Source of the DNA: Hypericibacter sp049323455
GTDB taxonomy: Bacteria; Pseudomonadota; Alphaproteobacteria; Dongiales; Dongiaceae
NCBI GenBank assembly: GCA_049323455.1
Contig: JBMONF010000028.1
Coordinates: 1-64,000, forward strand
Direction: 5' to 3'
Length of the DNA stretch: 64,000 nt
Shown here in pieces: positions 17,261 to 25,156 of this stretch. The notes beneath the pieces are model-generated. The model searched no databases, had not been told where the DNA came from, and saw only the letters and a list, made by a program, of their open reading frames with translations. A program made the translations under genes and the position numbers. The first letter of the stretch is position 1. Each line of letters begins with the position of its first letter.

Positions 17261-17884
17261 CTACAGCGTTTGCCACAGATGCCAGAGCGTGTTGAGTGCA
17301 AAGCCGATGAACATCACGCCCGTGGCGCGGATCACCCAGATCTCGTTGGCGGCATAGAAGCGCCGGAGCGGCCCCATGCCGACCAGCCAGATCAGGATCG
17401 CGTCGGCGGCCAGAAAGCCGGCGAGGCAGGCGGCCAGGAAGATCGGCGCCTGGGTCCAGCCGAAGCCGCCGAGCTGGCCCGCGAGCAGCGCGGTGAAGAC
17501 GGCCAGCGTCACCGGATAGCTCTTGGGATTGGAGAGCCCGAAAATGAGCCCGCGCAGATAAGGCCGGCGCAGATCGAGGCTGGTGCCACCCTCGGGCCGT
17601 CGCCTCGCCAGGACAGCGCGCGTGCCCAGCCAGAGGAGGTAGAGGCCGCAAAAGAGCGCCAGCCCGTGGAACAGCCAGGGCGACACCAGGTTGGCCCCGA
17701 CCAGCGCCACCAGCGCCAGCACCGACCAGAGCGTGTCGCCGAGCAGATGGCCGAACAGGAATTGCGCGCCGGCCCAGCGCCCGCGCGCGGCGCCGATCCC
17801 GACGAAAGCCAGCACCGCCGGTCCGGGCGTCAGCACCACGATCGCGCCGGCAACGGCGGCAGAAACGAGCAGAGCGAGATCCAT
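17261..17884 (-). CDS. LysE/RhtB-family amino acid exporter
   Basis: A 207-residue membrane protein with about six hydrophobic segments. The family motif TPGPAVLAFVGIGAARGRWA lies at the end of TM1, and GLIFGLSNPKSY is the conserved NPK segment. The expected role is proton-driven efflux of amino acids or derivatives. Start at 17884, with AAGGA seven bases upstream; an in-frame codon at 17929 would add a polar leader. A C-terminal remnant of a second copy lies at 13018-13117. Confidence 0.88.
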   Translation of the reverse strand: MDLALLVSAAVAGAIVVLTPGPAVLAFVGIGAARGRWAGAQFLFGHLLGDTLWSVLALVALVGANLVSPWLFHGLALFCGLYLLWLGTRAVLARRRPEGGTSLDLRRPYLRGLIFGLSNPKSYPVTLAVFTALLAGQLGGFGWTQAPIFLAACLAGFLAADAILIWLVGMGPLRRFYAANEIWVIRATGVMFIGFALNTLWHLWQTL

Positions 17885-18033
17885 GTCGAGGTCCTTGCCG
17901 GCGGCCTCTCTCGGCACGAGCGCGGACACCGGGCAGCCGCCATGATCGACGGCGGCGCAAGCCTGTCAATCGCTCGGGTGGATGGGGCGAAGCCGGCTTC
18001 TTCTCGCTCGGGCGAGGGCCGTCGCCGTTCCGC

Positions 18034-18399
18034 TCAGCAGCGCCCCGCCTGGCAGTAGCGGAGCTGGCCGTCCCAATTGCTCCATACGACCGTGACGGCC
18101 GCGGCCTGGGTATCGCTCATGGGCAGGCTGCCGGGTGCCTGTGGACCTTCGTTCCAGATATAGGTCATGCAAGGCGTGCCGACCGGCTCGTTGCAGGCGT
18201 GGCGGCCCGCAGCCTCCAAGTCGTCGGCGCTGAGCCCCGCGGGACAGACCACGGCGTGCACGAGGCCGTTCCTGCCGATCTCCCGGCAGGCAGCCGCCGC
18301 CGAACTGCCGCTATGCATGTAAGAGAAGGCCAGATACCCGACAGCCGTTGCTGCCACCACGGCCGCCAAAGCCAAGCCGGCTTTCCATTTTCCGGGCAT
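18034..18399 (-). CDS. Hypothetical protein with one N-terminal membrane helix
   Basis: A 121-residue protein when started at the Met before the hydrophobic segment (WKAGLALAAVVAATAVGYLA). The remainder is soluble with six cysteines, including CREIG, CPAGLSADDL, ACNEP, CMTYIWN and CQAGRC, and probably lies in the periplasm with disulfides. An upstream Met at 18510 or 18558 would add an Arg-rich leader. I recognise no family. Coding is supported by strong GC3 bias and the signal-anchor plus cysteine pattern. Confidence 0.55.
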   Translation of the reverse strand: MPGKWKAGLALAAVVAATAVGYLAFSYMHSGSSAAAACREIGRNGLVHAVVCPAGLSADDLEAAGRHACNEPVGTPCMTYIWNEGPQAPGSLPMSDTQAAAVTVVWSNWDGQLRYCQAGRC

Positions 18400-18824
18400 C
18401 GTCTTGCTGTCGTCGGCACGCGCGCGCGACGGCGCCCTCCGAGAGCGCAAGTCGCCTCGACCGTTGCGGCGATCCGTCGGCCGCGCTGTCCTGCGGCGTT
18501 CGACAACCATCGTCACTCCATCCATTCCCCGAGGCCGGCAAGGACCGGCCCCACACACGAAGACATCGATCGCTCGGCTGACAGCCGTTCGCCCGCGATC
18601 TGCGGCATCCCTGTCAGCCCGCTACCCAGCAGATCCGCCTCGCTCTCCGGCGGCATTCCGCGAGGGGTGCGACAGGCTCGGGATTATCCAAACAGGATTT
18701 TCTACGCGGCGTTAAAGCGCGCGCTTTCGGAAAATGCGCGTGGGAATTCTCTAAAATGCAGGTTGATCGACGGGATCGGCCGAACGAAAGCCCTGGCTCG
18801 AAAAAGAGACCGGCGGCGCGACCG
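18400..18824. other. 425-bp gap; no gene recognised
   Basis: No frame here has recognisable similarity. An AT-richer patch near 18690-18765 precedes the end of the Fe-ADH gene. No clear terminator or promoter was found. Confidence 0.4.
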
Positions 18825-20000
18825 TCAGGCGGCCGTCAGCACCTCGCGCGCGAGCCACTCGGCATCGCCGGCCGTGATCTCGCGGCAGTTGGCATCGCGC
18901 ATGGGCTTGTTCTCGGGCGCCATCGTGACCTCGGCCAGGCGCTTCACATCCTTCGCACCAAGCCCGTCCTCGGCGAGCGAGATCGGCAGCCCGACCGAGC
19001 GCAGGAACGCGTCGAAAGCTCCCGCCAGTTCCCGGCCTATATCTTTTGCGGACCGGCCGGCGACCGGCACGCCCATGACGGCCGCGACGGCGGCATGGCG
19101 CTCCGGCGAGACCTCGGCGTTCCAGCCGATGGCGGCGCGCAAGGCCAGGCCCACGGCACGACCGTGATGGACATGGCCGATGGCGCCCAGCGCATGGCCG
19201 ACCGCGTGGCCCACGCCGGTGCCCGCATTGTCGATGCCGATGCCGGCCAGTGCCGCCGCGATCTGCAGGTGGCCGCGCGCGTCGAGATCGTCCGGCACCT
19301 CGACCGCGCGCTTCAAGTTGCCGGCGATCAGTCGGATGGCCTGATGGCAAGTCGAATCGTTGAACGGATTGGCGCGCCGGATGGTGCAGGCCTCGATGGC
19401 ATGAACCAGAGCGTCGACGCCGGTGGCCGCCGTGAGCGCGGCCGGCAAGCCGACGGTCAAGGTCGGGTCGAGCAGCGCCAGATCGGCCTTGAGCGCATCG
19501 CCCCAGCCCCACACCTTGTCGCCCTTGGCAGAGGTATAGACCGAGACGCGCGTCGTCTCTGAGCCCGTGCCGGCGGTGGTGGGCACGCAGATGCGCGGCA
19601 AGCCCTTGGCGGGTAGCGGCTCCTTGGCGAGCGCATAGAACTCGGCCTCGCGCCCCTCGAGCGCGATCGCCGCCGCCATCTTGGCGACGTCCAGCGTCGA
19701 GCCGCCGCCCAGCGCTACCAAGATCCTGGCGTCCGCCTTGCGTGCGGCCTCGGCGCAGGCGTCGATCTGGCTCGCCAACGGATCGCTGCGGATGTCGCTG
19801 AACCGTGTCACCTTGCTGCCGCCCTTGGCCAGCGCCGCTTCGACCCGATCGGCCAGCCTCGGCAGGGCCGGGTCGGCCGCAAGCAGGACCGCTGCGCCAG
19901 CGCCCGCCAACCTCTCGACGTCACCGGCGATCTTCTCGATGCGACCGACCCCGAAGGCGACGGCGGTGGTGGGGCCGAAAGAGAAAGAACCGATGGTCAT
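18825..20000 (-). CDS. Iron-containing alcohol dehydrogenase family (maleylacetate-reductase-like)
   Basis: A 391-residue group III metal-dependent dehydrogenase. N-terminal nucleotide binding: LVALGGGSTLDVAKMAA, preceded by a family-typical FGPTTAVAFGVGRI. VPTTAGTGSETT and the metal-binding region DALVHAIEA, GVGHAVGHALGA (the usual HxxxH pattern) and HHGRAVGLAL follow. It is NAD(P)-dependent, reducing or oxidising an alcohol or ketone. It is divergent from an enolase-superfamily gene 136 bp away, suggesting a shared catabolic pathway. The substrate cannot be fixed; alcohol dehydrogenase and maleylacetate reductase are both open. Confidence 0.85.
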   Translation of the reverse strand: MTIGSFSFGPTTAVAFGVGRIEKIAGDVERLAGAGAAVLLAADPALPRLADRVEAALAKGGSKVTRFSDIRSDPLASQIDACAEAARKADARILVALGGGSTLDVAKMAAAIALEGREAEFYALAKEPLPAKGLPRICVPTTAGTGSETTRVSVYTSAKGDKVWGWGDALKADLALLDPTLTVGLPAALTAATGVDALVHAIEACTIRRANPFNDSTCHQAIRLIAGNLKRAVEVPDDLDARGHLQIAAALAGIGIDNAGTGVGHAVGHALGAIGHVHHGRAVGLALRAAIGWNAEVSPERHAAVAAVMGVPVAGRSAKDIGRELAGAFDAFLRSVGLPISLAEDGLGAKDVKRLAEVTMAPENKPMRDANCREITAGDAEWLAREVLTAA

Positions 20001-20136
20001 GGGGCGGCAGTCCTCGCTGGCGGCAGGTGGGGCGAAAGCGGCGATAGATAGCCATAGCTTTCGCTTGAAGTCGCGGGCAAATTGAGACGCCGCGCCGGCC
20101 AGGGCAAATCAAGTCTCTCGGGGGAGCCCTTCGGTC

Positions 20137-21243
20137 ATGAAGATCACCGCGATCCGCATCACCCGGCATCGCTTCAAGTTCGACCCGCCCTTCCATGCGA
20201 GCTGGGACACGCGGCCGCGCACCCATTGGGACGCCACCATCGTTCGGGTCGAGACCGATGAGGGCGTCACCGGCATCGGCTCGGGCGATCTCATGATCGG
20301 CTTTGCGGGCCACGAGGAGCTGTTCGTCGGCCAGGACCCGTTCGCCATCGAGCGGCACTATCGGGTCCTCGCCAACATCAATTTCCATTACGGCCGTTGC
20401 TGGCCGCTCGACCTGGCGCTATGGGACCTGGCGGGAAAGCTCCTGGGCCAGCCCTGCTGGCGCCTCCTGGGCGGGCTCTCCAACAAGGTGCGGCTCTACG
20501 CCTCATCCGGCACGCTCAGAAAGCCGCCGCAACTGGCCGAAGTAGCGCGCGCCTTCCTCGCGCAGGGTTTTCCGGCCATGAAGATCCGCTTCCATCGCGG
20601 CGACTGGCGCGAGGACATCGCGGCCTTGGCCGCCGTGCGCAAGGAAGTCGGCGACAAGCTCGCCCTGATGGTCGACTGCAATCAGGGCTGGCGCATGCCC
20701 TGGGACACGGCCCAGCCCTGGTCCCTCAAGGACGCGCTCGAGGTCGCGCGCCGGCTCGAGGCGCTCGACGTCTATTGGATGGAGGAGCCGCTCCACCGCG
20801 GCGATTATGACGGCATGGCGGCGCTCCGGCAGGCGGCGCGCATCCGCATCGCCGGCGGCGAGATGACGCGCGAGCTGCACGAGTTCCGCACGCTGATCCA
20901 GCGCGGCTGCCTCGACGTGCTGCAGCCCGACGTGGCGCTGGTCGGCGGCATCACCGGCTTGCGCCACGTCGGCCAGATGGCGCTCGAGCACAATCTGGTC
21001 TTCACGCCGCATACCTGGACCAACGGCATCGGCGTCATCGCCAACGCGCATCTGGTGGCGGGTGCCACCGGCACGCCTTTCCTCGAGTTCCCCTACGATC
21101 CGCCGGAATGGGGCCTCGACCGGCGCGACTATATGCTGGCCGAGCCGGTCAAGGCCGAGAACGGCTGGCTGATGTTGTCGGACAAGCCCGGCCTCGGTTT
21201 CGAGCTCGACGAGGACAGGCTCGAGGCGACCCGGCTCGATTGA
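20137..21243 (+). CDS. Mandelate racemase/muconate lactonizing enzyme family protein
   Basis: A 368-residue enolase-superfamily enzyme. N-terminal capping domain, then barrel with YASSGTLRKPPQLAEVARAF, FPAMKIRFHRG (K..K-type base), metal ligands in MVDCNQGW, WMEEPLHRGDY and AGGEMTRELHEF, and LQPDVALVGGIT. C-terminal TPHTWTNGIG carries the catalytic His. These enzymes abstract an alpha proton from a carboxylate, leading to racemisation or dehydration. Start with GGGGGAG upstream. It is divergent from the Fe-ADH gene. It is distinct from the second family member at 30572-31777; the substrate is unknown. Confidence 0.85.
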   Translation: MKITAIRITRHRFKFDPPFHASWDTRPRTHWDATIVRVETDEGVTGIGSGDLMIGFAGHEELFVGQDPFAIERHYRVLANINFHYGRCWPLDLALWDLAGKLLGQPCWRLLGGLSNKVRLYASSGTLRKPPQLAEVARAFLAQGFPAMKIRFHRGDWREDIAALAAVRKEVGDKLALMVDCNQGWRMPWDTAQPWSLKDALEVARRLEALDVYWMEEPLHRGDYDGMAALRQAARIRIAGGEMTRELHEFRTLIQRGCLDVLQPDVALVGGITGLRHVGQMALEHNLVFTPHTWTNGIGVIANAHLVAGATGTPFLEFPYDPPEWGLDRRDYMLAEPVKAENGWLMLSDKPGLGFELDEDRLEATRLD

Positions 21244-21268
21244 GCAATCGTGACCTTCGTTCCGGCAC

Positions 21269-21337
21269 GGAACCCATGAACACCGTCGGCGAAGATTCCG
21301 CACCGTCTGTGTTCATGGGTTCCCGCCTTCGCGGGAA
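21269..21337. repeat. Intergenic palindromic repeat, copy A
   Basis: Two stacked inverted repeats. Arms GGAACCCATGAACAC (21269-21283) and GTGTTCATGGGTTCC (21309-21323) are perfect over 15 bp. TTCCCGC-CTTC-GCGGGAA (21320-21337) is a second hairpin. It lies between the enolase-superfamily gene and the convergent MarR gene and may also terminate transcription. The outer CCCGCCTTCGCGGGAACGAC type sequence recurs in the other dispersed repeats of the window. Confidence 0.75.
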
Positions 21338-21402
21338 CGACCACAAATATCAGCAAATGCCCCGGCTTGAGGTCGAGCCAGCCCCCGCGGCCAACGCGAC
21401 GC

Positions 21403-21990
21403 TCAGGCCGCTTCGTTCTGCTGCGGACGTGCGGCGAAGCTGATCTGGCTGTTCCAGAACCGCTCGAGCTTGATCAGCGCCTTGTTGACGCCGTCGAGCT
21501 GCGTCGGCTCGGCACCCATGCTCTGGACATGGCGCTCGTACATGCCGCGCATCTTGTCGCGCACGGCGAGCGCCTTGTCCGAGAGGCGGACATGCTGGCT
21601 GCGTCGATCGTGGCGCGAGCGCTCCTGGATCAGATAACCGTTCTCGACCATCTTCTTGACGTTGTAGGAGACGTTCGAGCCCAGGTAGTAGCCGCGCTGC
21701 GTCAACTCGCCGACCGTCAGCTCGTCGTCGCCGATGTTGAACAGGATCATGGCCTGCACGTTCGACAGGTCGCGAATACCCTGCCGGTCGAGTTCGACCT
21801 TGATGACCTCGAGACATTGCCGGTGCAGACGCTCGATCAATCCGATGGTGTTGAGATAGCCGGCGATCACGACACTTGCTCCTTCGCCCGAGAAAACCGA
21901 ATCAGGACCGCGTAGGGCTACCATGCCGACGTTAAGCATTCCTTTACGCGGCTGACACGCCGACAAGGGTTTGCATTCCAAGTCGTTCAT
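21403..21990 (-). CDS. MarR-family winged-helix regulator (LdtR-like)
   Basis: A 195-residue DNA-binding protein if started at 21990; a second Met at 21939 would give 178 residues. The core has MarR features: LSNVQAMILFNIGDDELTVG, ELTQRGYYLGSNVSYNVKKM, VENGYLIQERSRHDRRSQ and VRLSDKALAVRDKM. The recognition helix GSNVSYNVKKMVENGY is like LdtR-type alphaproteobacterial MarR proteins. It is divergent from the DUF1036 gene. The ligand and targets are unknown. Confidence 0.85.
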   Translation of the reverse strand: MNDLECKPLSACQPRKGMLNVGMVALRGPDSVFSGEGASVVIAGYLNTIGLIERLHRQCLEVIKVELDRQGIRDLSNVQAMILFNIGDDELTVGELTQRGYYLGSNVSYNVKKMVENGYLIQERSRHDRRSQHVRLSDKALAVRDKMRGMYERHVQSMGAEPTQLDGVNKALIKLERFWNSQISFAARPQQNEAA

Positions 21991-22092
21991 CTCTCGGCAA
22001 TATTTTCGGCTAATCTGGGTATGATCGCCAGGGCGGGCGGGGCTGGTTGAGCTGCCGGACATGGGTGTCGGGCGCGTGAGGGCCAGGGGACG

Positions 22093-22536
22093 ATGAGGAC
22101 GAAGGTGGCGGCAAGATGGCGGGTCCGCCTGGCTGTCGGCGTGGCGGCGGCGGTGACTACCGTCGTGGGCGTCGGCACGGCCGCCAAGGCGGACTTCAAC
22201 GTCTGCAACAAGACGAAGGAAAGGGTGGCCGTCGCCCTCGGCTACCGTCAGCAGGGCGAGTGGTTCTCGCAAGGTTGGTGGAACCTCGAGCCGGGCCGCT
22301 GCCAGGCGGTCATCGCCGGCAAGCTGACCGAAACCAAATATTATCTCTATGCCGACGCCAAGGGCGGCAGTTGGTACATGGGCGGCCCCTACCGCTTCTG
22401 CGTCAAGAGCCAGGCTTTCAAGATCACCGGCAACGCGAATTGCGAAAGCCACGGCTCGCAGCGCCAGGGCTTCCGCGAGGTCAATGTCGGCAACAACTCG
22501 GCCTTCACCTACGAGATATACGAACCGGGGCAGTGA
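22093..22536 (+). CDS. DUF1036 family exported protein
   Basis: A 147-residue protein with a signal peptide (hydrophobic about residues 12-30, ending AAKADFNVCN) and a DUF1036 domain (FNVCNKTKERVAVALGY, GWWNLEPGRCQAVI, YYLYADAKGG). Five cysteines are in the mature part. DUF1036 proteins are common in alphaproteobacteria and lack an established function. It is divergent from the MarR regulator 102 bp away. Confidence 0.85.
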   Translation: MRTKVAARWRVRLAVGVAAAVTTVVGVGTAAKADFNVCNKTKERVAVALGYRQQGEWFSQGWWNLEPGRCQAVIAGKLTETKYYLYADAKGGSWYMGGPYRFCVKSQAFKITGNANCESHGSQRQGFREVNVGNNSAFTYEIYEPGQ

Positions 22537-22596
22537 AACCCGGGGCCAAGGCGCGCTGCCGGCAAGCGGCATCGCCCTGCATGGCAGCGGCAGGCC

Positions 22597-22625
22597 TTGA
22601 CAGCCGCGCCGCCGTTCCCCATAAC
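22597..22625 (+). promoter_or_regulatory. Promoter of the OsmC-metY riboswitch transcript
   Basis: Perfect TTGACA (22597-22602), a 17-nt spacer, then CATAAC (22620-22625; 4/6 match to TATAAT). The predicted start, about 22632, coincides with the first bases of the first SAM-II-like aptamer, which strongly supports the assignment. The resulting leader to the OsmC start is about 280 nt. Confidence 0.75.
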
Positions 22626-22630
22626 CATCC

Positions 22631-22683
22631 CAGCGCCGATTTGAGCCTCAGCTTGCGGGCGCGTTACAAATGCAGCTAAAGCG
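22631..22683 (+). ncRNA. SAM-II riboswitch aptamer 1
   Basis: Matches the SAM-II (metA-type) pseudoknot layout. P1 is GCGCC (22633-22637) with GGCGC (22658-22662). The loop holds GATTTGAG and GCTTGC, the two most conserved SAM-II segments. The pseudoknot helix is ATTTG (22639-22643) with CAAAT (22667-22671). The conserved 3' GCTAAAG follows (22675-22681). The aptamer is at the transcript 5' end and 13 nt before a strong terminator, so SAM binding probably controls transcription termination. Downstream metY is a classic SAM-II target. Confidence 0.88.
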
Positions 22684-22695
22684 ACGGGCTAGATG

Positions 22696-22727
22696 ACCGC
22701 CCCAGCTTCGCTGCGGCGGTTTTTTTT
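22696..22727 (+). terminator. Intrinsic terminator between the two SAM-II aptamers
   Basis: Stem ACCGCC (22696-22701)/GGCGGT (22715-22720), continued by CAG/CTG around a CTTCG loop with one mismatch, then eight T residues (22720-22727). It is the strongest intrinsic terminator in the window. Its place directly after aptamer 1 and before aptamer 2 fits a transcription-attenuation expression platform. Confidence 0.88.
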
Positions 22728-22785
22728 CGTTTGGGGCCCTTCCTGCCCCAAGGACTGGTCCACCCGGCCGGCATCGGCCATCGGA

Positions 22786-22838
22786 CCCGCGGAGATTTGA
22801 GGGGCAGCTTGCGCCGCGACATCAAACGCTAAAGCGTC
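22786..22838 (+). ncRNA. SAM-II riboswitch aptamer 2 (tandem copy)
   Basis: A second SAM-II-like element about 150 nt after the first. P1 CGCGG (22788-22792)/CCGCG (22814-22818); loop GATTTGAG and GCTTGCG; pseudoknot TTTGA (22796-22800)/TCAAA (22822-22826); 3' CGCTAAAG (22827-22834). The spacer before GCTAAAG is shorter than in aptamer 1 by about two nt, so ligand binding is less certain. No T-run follows; the OsmC ribosome site GGAAGGAGG is about 60 nt downstream, making translational control possible. Confidence 0.8.
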
Positions 22839-22911
22839 CGAGCAATTCGGAGCCCCAGGACGATCTTGGCCGACATCATGTTGGCCAACACCCCGTTGGA
22901 AGGAGGCCCGA

Positions 22912-23442
22912 ATGACCACGAGCTACAAAGACGGCTTCATCGCCACCCAGTCGCGGCTGCGCGACAAGCCGGCAACCGCGCTGCACACCTTCTCCGCCGC
23001 CACCCGCCAGACCGACGGGCTCTCGAGCGAGGCGCGGATCCGCAACTTCCATCTCGTGACCGACGAACCGCCGGCTTTGGGCGGCGCCGACCGCGGACCC
23101 GATCCGGCGGAGCTGCTGCTGGCCGCGCTGGGCGCCTCGCAAGAGGCCACCTACCGTCTTTATGCCGATACGCTGGGCATTCCGATCCGCAGCGTGTCGG
23201 TGAAACTCGAGGGGCGCATCGATCTGCGCGGCCTGTTCGCGGTGTCCGACGGTGTCAGGCCCGGCTTCAAGGACATCCGCGCGACCGTCACGATCGATAG
23301 CCCGGCTTCGGCCGAGGACATCGAGCGCCTCAAGGTCACGGTCGACCGACACTGCCCGGTGCTCGACAGCTTGCGCAACGTGACGCCGGTGCAGACCAGC
23401 CTCGATCTCGTCAACAGCGCGGTCAAGCCCGCGGCCGCATGA
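22912..23442 (+). CDS. OsmC-family protein lacking the first redox cysteine
   Basis: A 176-residue OsmC/Ohr-fold protein (DPAELLLAALGASQEATYRL; DRHCPVLDSLRNVTPVQTSL). C148 is present at the second cysteine position, but the first is Ser (S76 in GASQEA), so the usual peroxidatic Cys pair is incomplete. Strong ribosome site GGAAGGAGG. It sits between the tandem SAM-II leader and metY (72-bp gap), so it should be induced by low SAM. A role in sulfur or sulfide handling rather than peroxide reduction is possible (inference). Confidence 0.85.
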   Translation: MTTSYKDGFIATQSRLRDKPATALHTFSAATRQTDGLSSEARIRNFHLVTDEPPALGGADRGPDPAELLLAALGASQEATYRLYADTLGIPIRSVSVKLEGRIDLRGLFAVSDGVRPGFKDIRATVTIDSPASAEDIERLKVTVDRHCPVLDSLRNVTPVQTSLDLVNSAVKPAAA

Positions 23443-23513
23443 CGCGATCGACCGATCCGCATCCTTTTTCGAAGTTCCGCCGTTTCTCAAAAAATCGCTA
23501 GGGAAGCACGACC

Positions 23514-24830
23514 ATGCCGCTCAAGAGCAAGCACCCGGAAACCATCGTGTTGCACGCGGGCTATCGCAGCGACAGCGCCACGAACGCGGTGGCGGTGCCG
23601 ATTTATCAGACCACTTCCTATCAGTTCCACCACACCGAGCACGCCGCGAACCTGTTCGCTCTCAAGGAGCTCGGCAACATCTACACCCGCATCATGAACC
23701 CGACCTGCGCGGTCTTGGAAGAGCGGCTGACCGCGCTCGAGGGCGGCGCGGCGGCGCTGGCTCTGTCCTCAGGCCAGGCGGCCTCGGCCTTCGCGATCCA
23801 GAACATCGCCAGGGCCGGCGACAACGTGGTGAGCTCGACCGACCTCTATGGCGGCACCTGGAACCTGTTCGCCAACACGCTCAAGGACCAAGGCATCGAG
23901 GTACGCTTCGTCGATCCGGCCGATCCGGAGAATTTCGCCCGCGCCACCGACGCCAAGACGCGCGCCTACTACGCCGAGACCCTGCCCAATCCGAAGCTCG
24001 CGGTGTTCCCGATCAAGGAGGTGGCCGACATCGGCCGGGCGTTCGGCGTGCCGCTCATCGTCGACAACACGGCGGCGCCGATCCTGTGCAGACCGTTCGA
24101 CCACGGGGCGGCGATCATCGTCTATTCGACGACCAAATATATAGGCGGCCACGGCACCTCGATCGGCGGCGTCATCATCGACGGGGGCAATTTCGACTGG
24201 GAGAAGCACGCGGACCGCTTCCCGGGCCTCAACCAGCCGGACCCCAGCTATCACGGCGCGGTCTGGACCGAGGCGGTGAAGCCCTTGGGACCGATCGCCT
24301 ACATCATCAAGGCGCGCGTCACGCTGCTGCGCGACCTGGGCGCGGCCATGAGCCCCTTCAACGCCTTCCTCTTCATCCAGGGGCTCGAGACGCTGCCGCT
24401 GCGCATGCGCCAGCACTGCGAGAACGCGATCAAGGTGGCCGATTGGCTCAAGGGCCATCCCGCGGTGACGAAGGTCATTTTCCCGCGCTTCCAGACGGGC
24501 GAGCTCAAACGGCGCGCCGACACCTACCTCAAGGGCGGCTATGGCGCGCTCGTGGGCTTCGAGCTCGAGGGCGGCAGGGAGGCGGGCCGCAAATTCATCG
24601 ACGCGCTCCAGCTCTTCTACCACGTGGCCAATCTCGGTGATGCGCGCAGCCTTGCCATCCATCCGGCCACGACGACGCACTCGCAACTCTCGCCCGAGGA
24701 GCAGCTCGCGACCGGCGTCTCGGAGAGCTATGTGCGCCTCTCGCTCGGGCTCGAGCATATCGACGACATCATCGCCGACCTCGACCAGGCCCTGGCGGCG
24801 GCGACCGGCGTCAGGCGCGCGGCCGAGTAG
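23514..24830 (+). CDS. metY: O-acetylhomoserine sulfhydrylase
   Basis: A 438-residue PLP enzyme of the Cys/Met metabolism family converting O-acetylhomoserine plus sulfide to homocysteine. The beginning ETIVLHAGYRSDSATNAVAV, YTRIMNPTCAVLEERLTALE, GGTWNLFANTLKDQGI, PLIVDNTAAP and the PLP-lysine motif YSTTKYIGGHG (K208) are all typical. The length (about 430) separates MetY from shorter MetB/MetZ types. It is downstream of two SAM-II aptamers and an OsmC gene, consistent with feedback control of methionine synthesis by SAM. Confidence 0.93.
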   Translation: MPLKSKHPETIVLHAGYRSDSATNAVAVPIYQTTSYQFHHTEHAANLFALKELGNIYTRIMNPTCAVLEERLTALEGGAAALALSSGQAASAFAIQNIARAGDNVVSSTDLYGGTWNLFANTLKDQGIEVRFVDPADPENFARATDAKTRAYYAETLPNPKLAVFPIKEVADIGRAFGVPLIVDNTAAPILCRPFDHGAAIIVYSTTKYIGGHGTSIGGVIIDGGNFDWEKHADRFPGLNQPDPSYHGAVWTEAVKPLGPIAYIIKARVTLLRDLGAAMSPFNAFLFIQGLETLPLRMRQHCENAIKVADWLKGHPAVTKVIFPRFQTGELKRRADTYLKGGYGALVGFELEGGREAGRKFIDALQLFYHVANLGDARSLAIHPATTTHSQLSPEEQLATGVSESYVRLSLGLEHIDDIIADLDQALAAATGVRRAAE

Positions 24831-24857
24831 GCGCTCCTGCCATAACCGCCGTTCTCG

Positions 24858-24885
24858 CGGCCGTCGACGGGCCCGTCGACGGCCG
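24858..24885. repeat. 28-bp perfect palindrome downstream of metY
   Basis: An uninterrupted palindrome centred at 24871/24872 (CGGCCGTCGACGGG followed by its reverse complement). It lies 27 bp after the metY stop within the 326-bp metY-to-EamA gap, which holds no recognisable gene. There is no T-run, so it is not a typical terminator. It might be a protein-binding site or a processed RNA hairpin. Confidence 0.6.
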
Positions 24886-25156
24886 GCGGGGGAGATCGTC
24901 CCGATGCCGCTTTCCTGGCTCCGCGTCTCCACGGTCATTCCGCTCTCGTCGTCGGACGAGGCAGAAAGAGACGCCGTCGCGACGGAAGCCGCACCTTGCG
25001 TCCTCTTCGAGGTGTTGGTCCAAGGCTACGATCCTCTCGGCTTTCGGCCCGATGGCTCGGCCGCGCAAGATTCGGATGGCGGACGGCAGGCTGCAGGTCA
25101 AAGCAGGGCGGCAAAACGGAGCTGGCCGTGACCGCAAATCCGAGGACGTTTGCATC

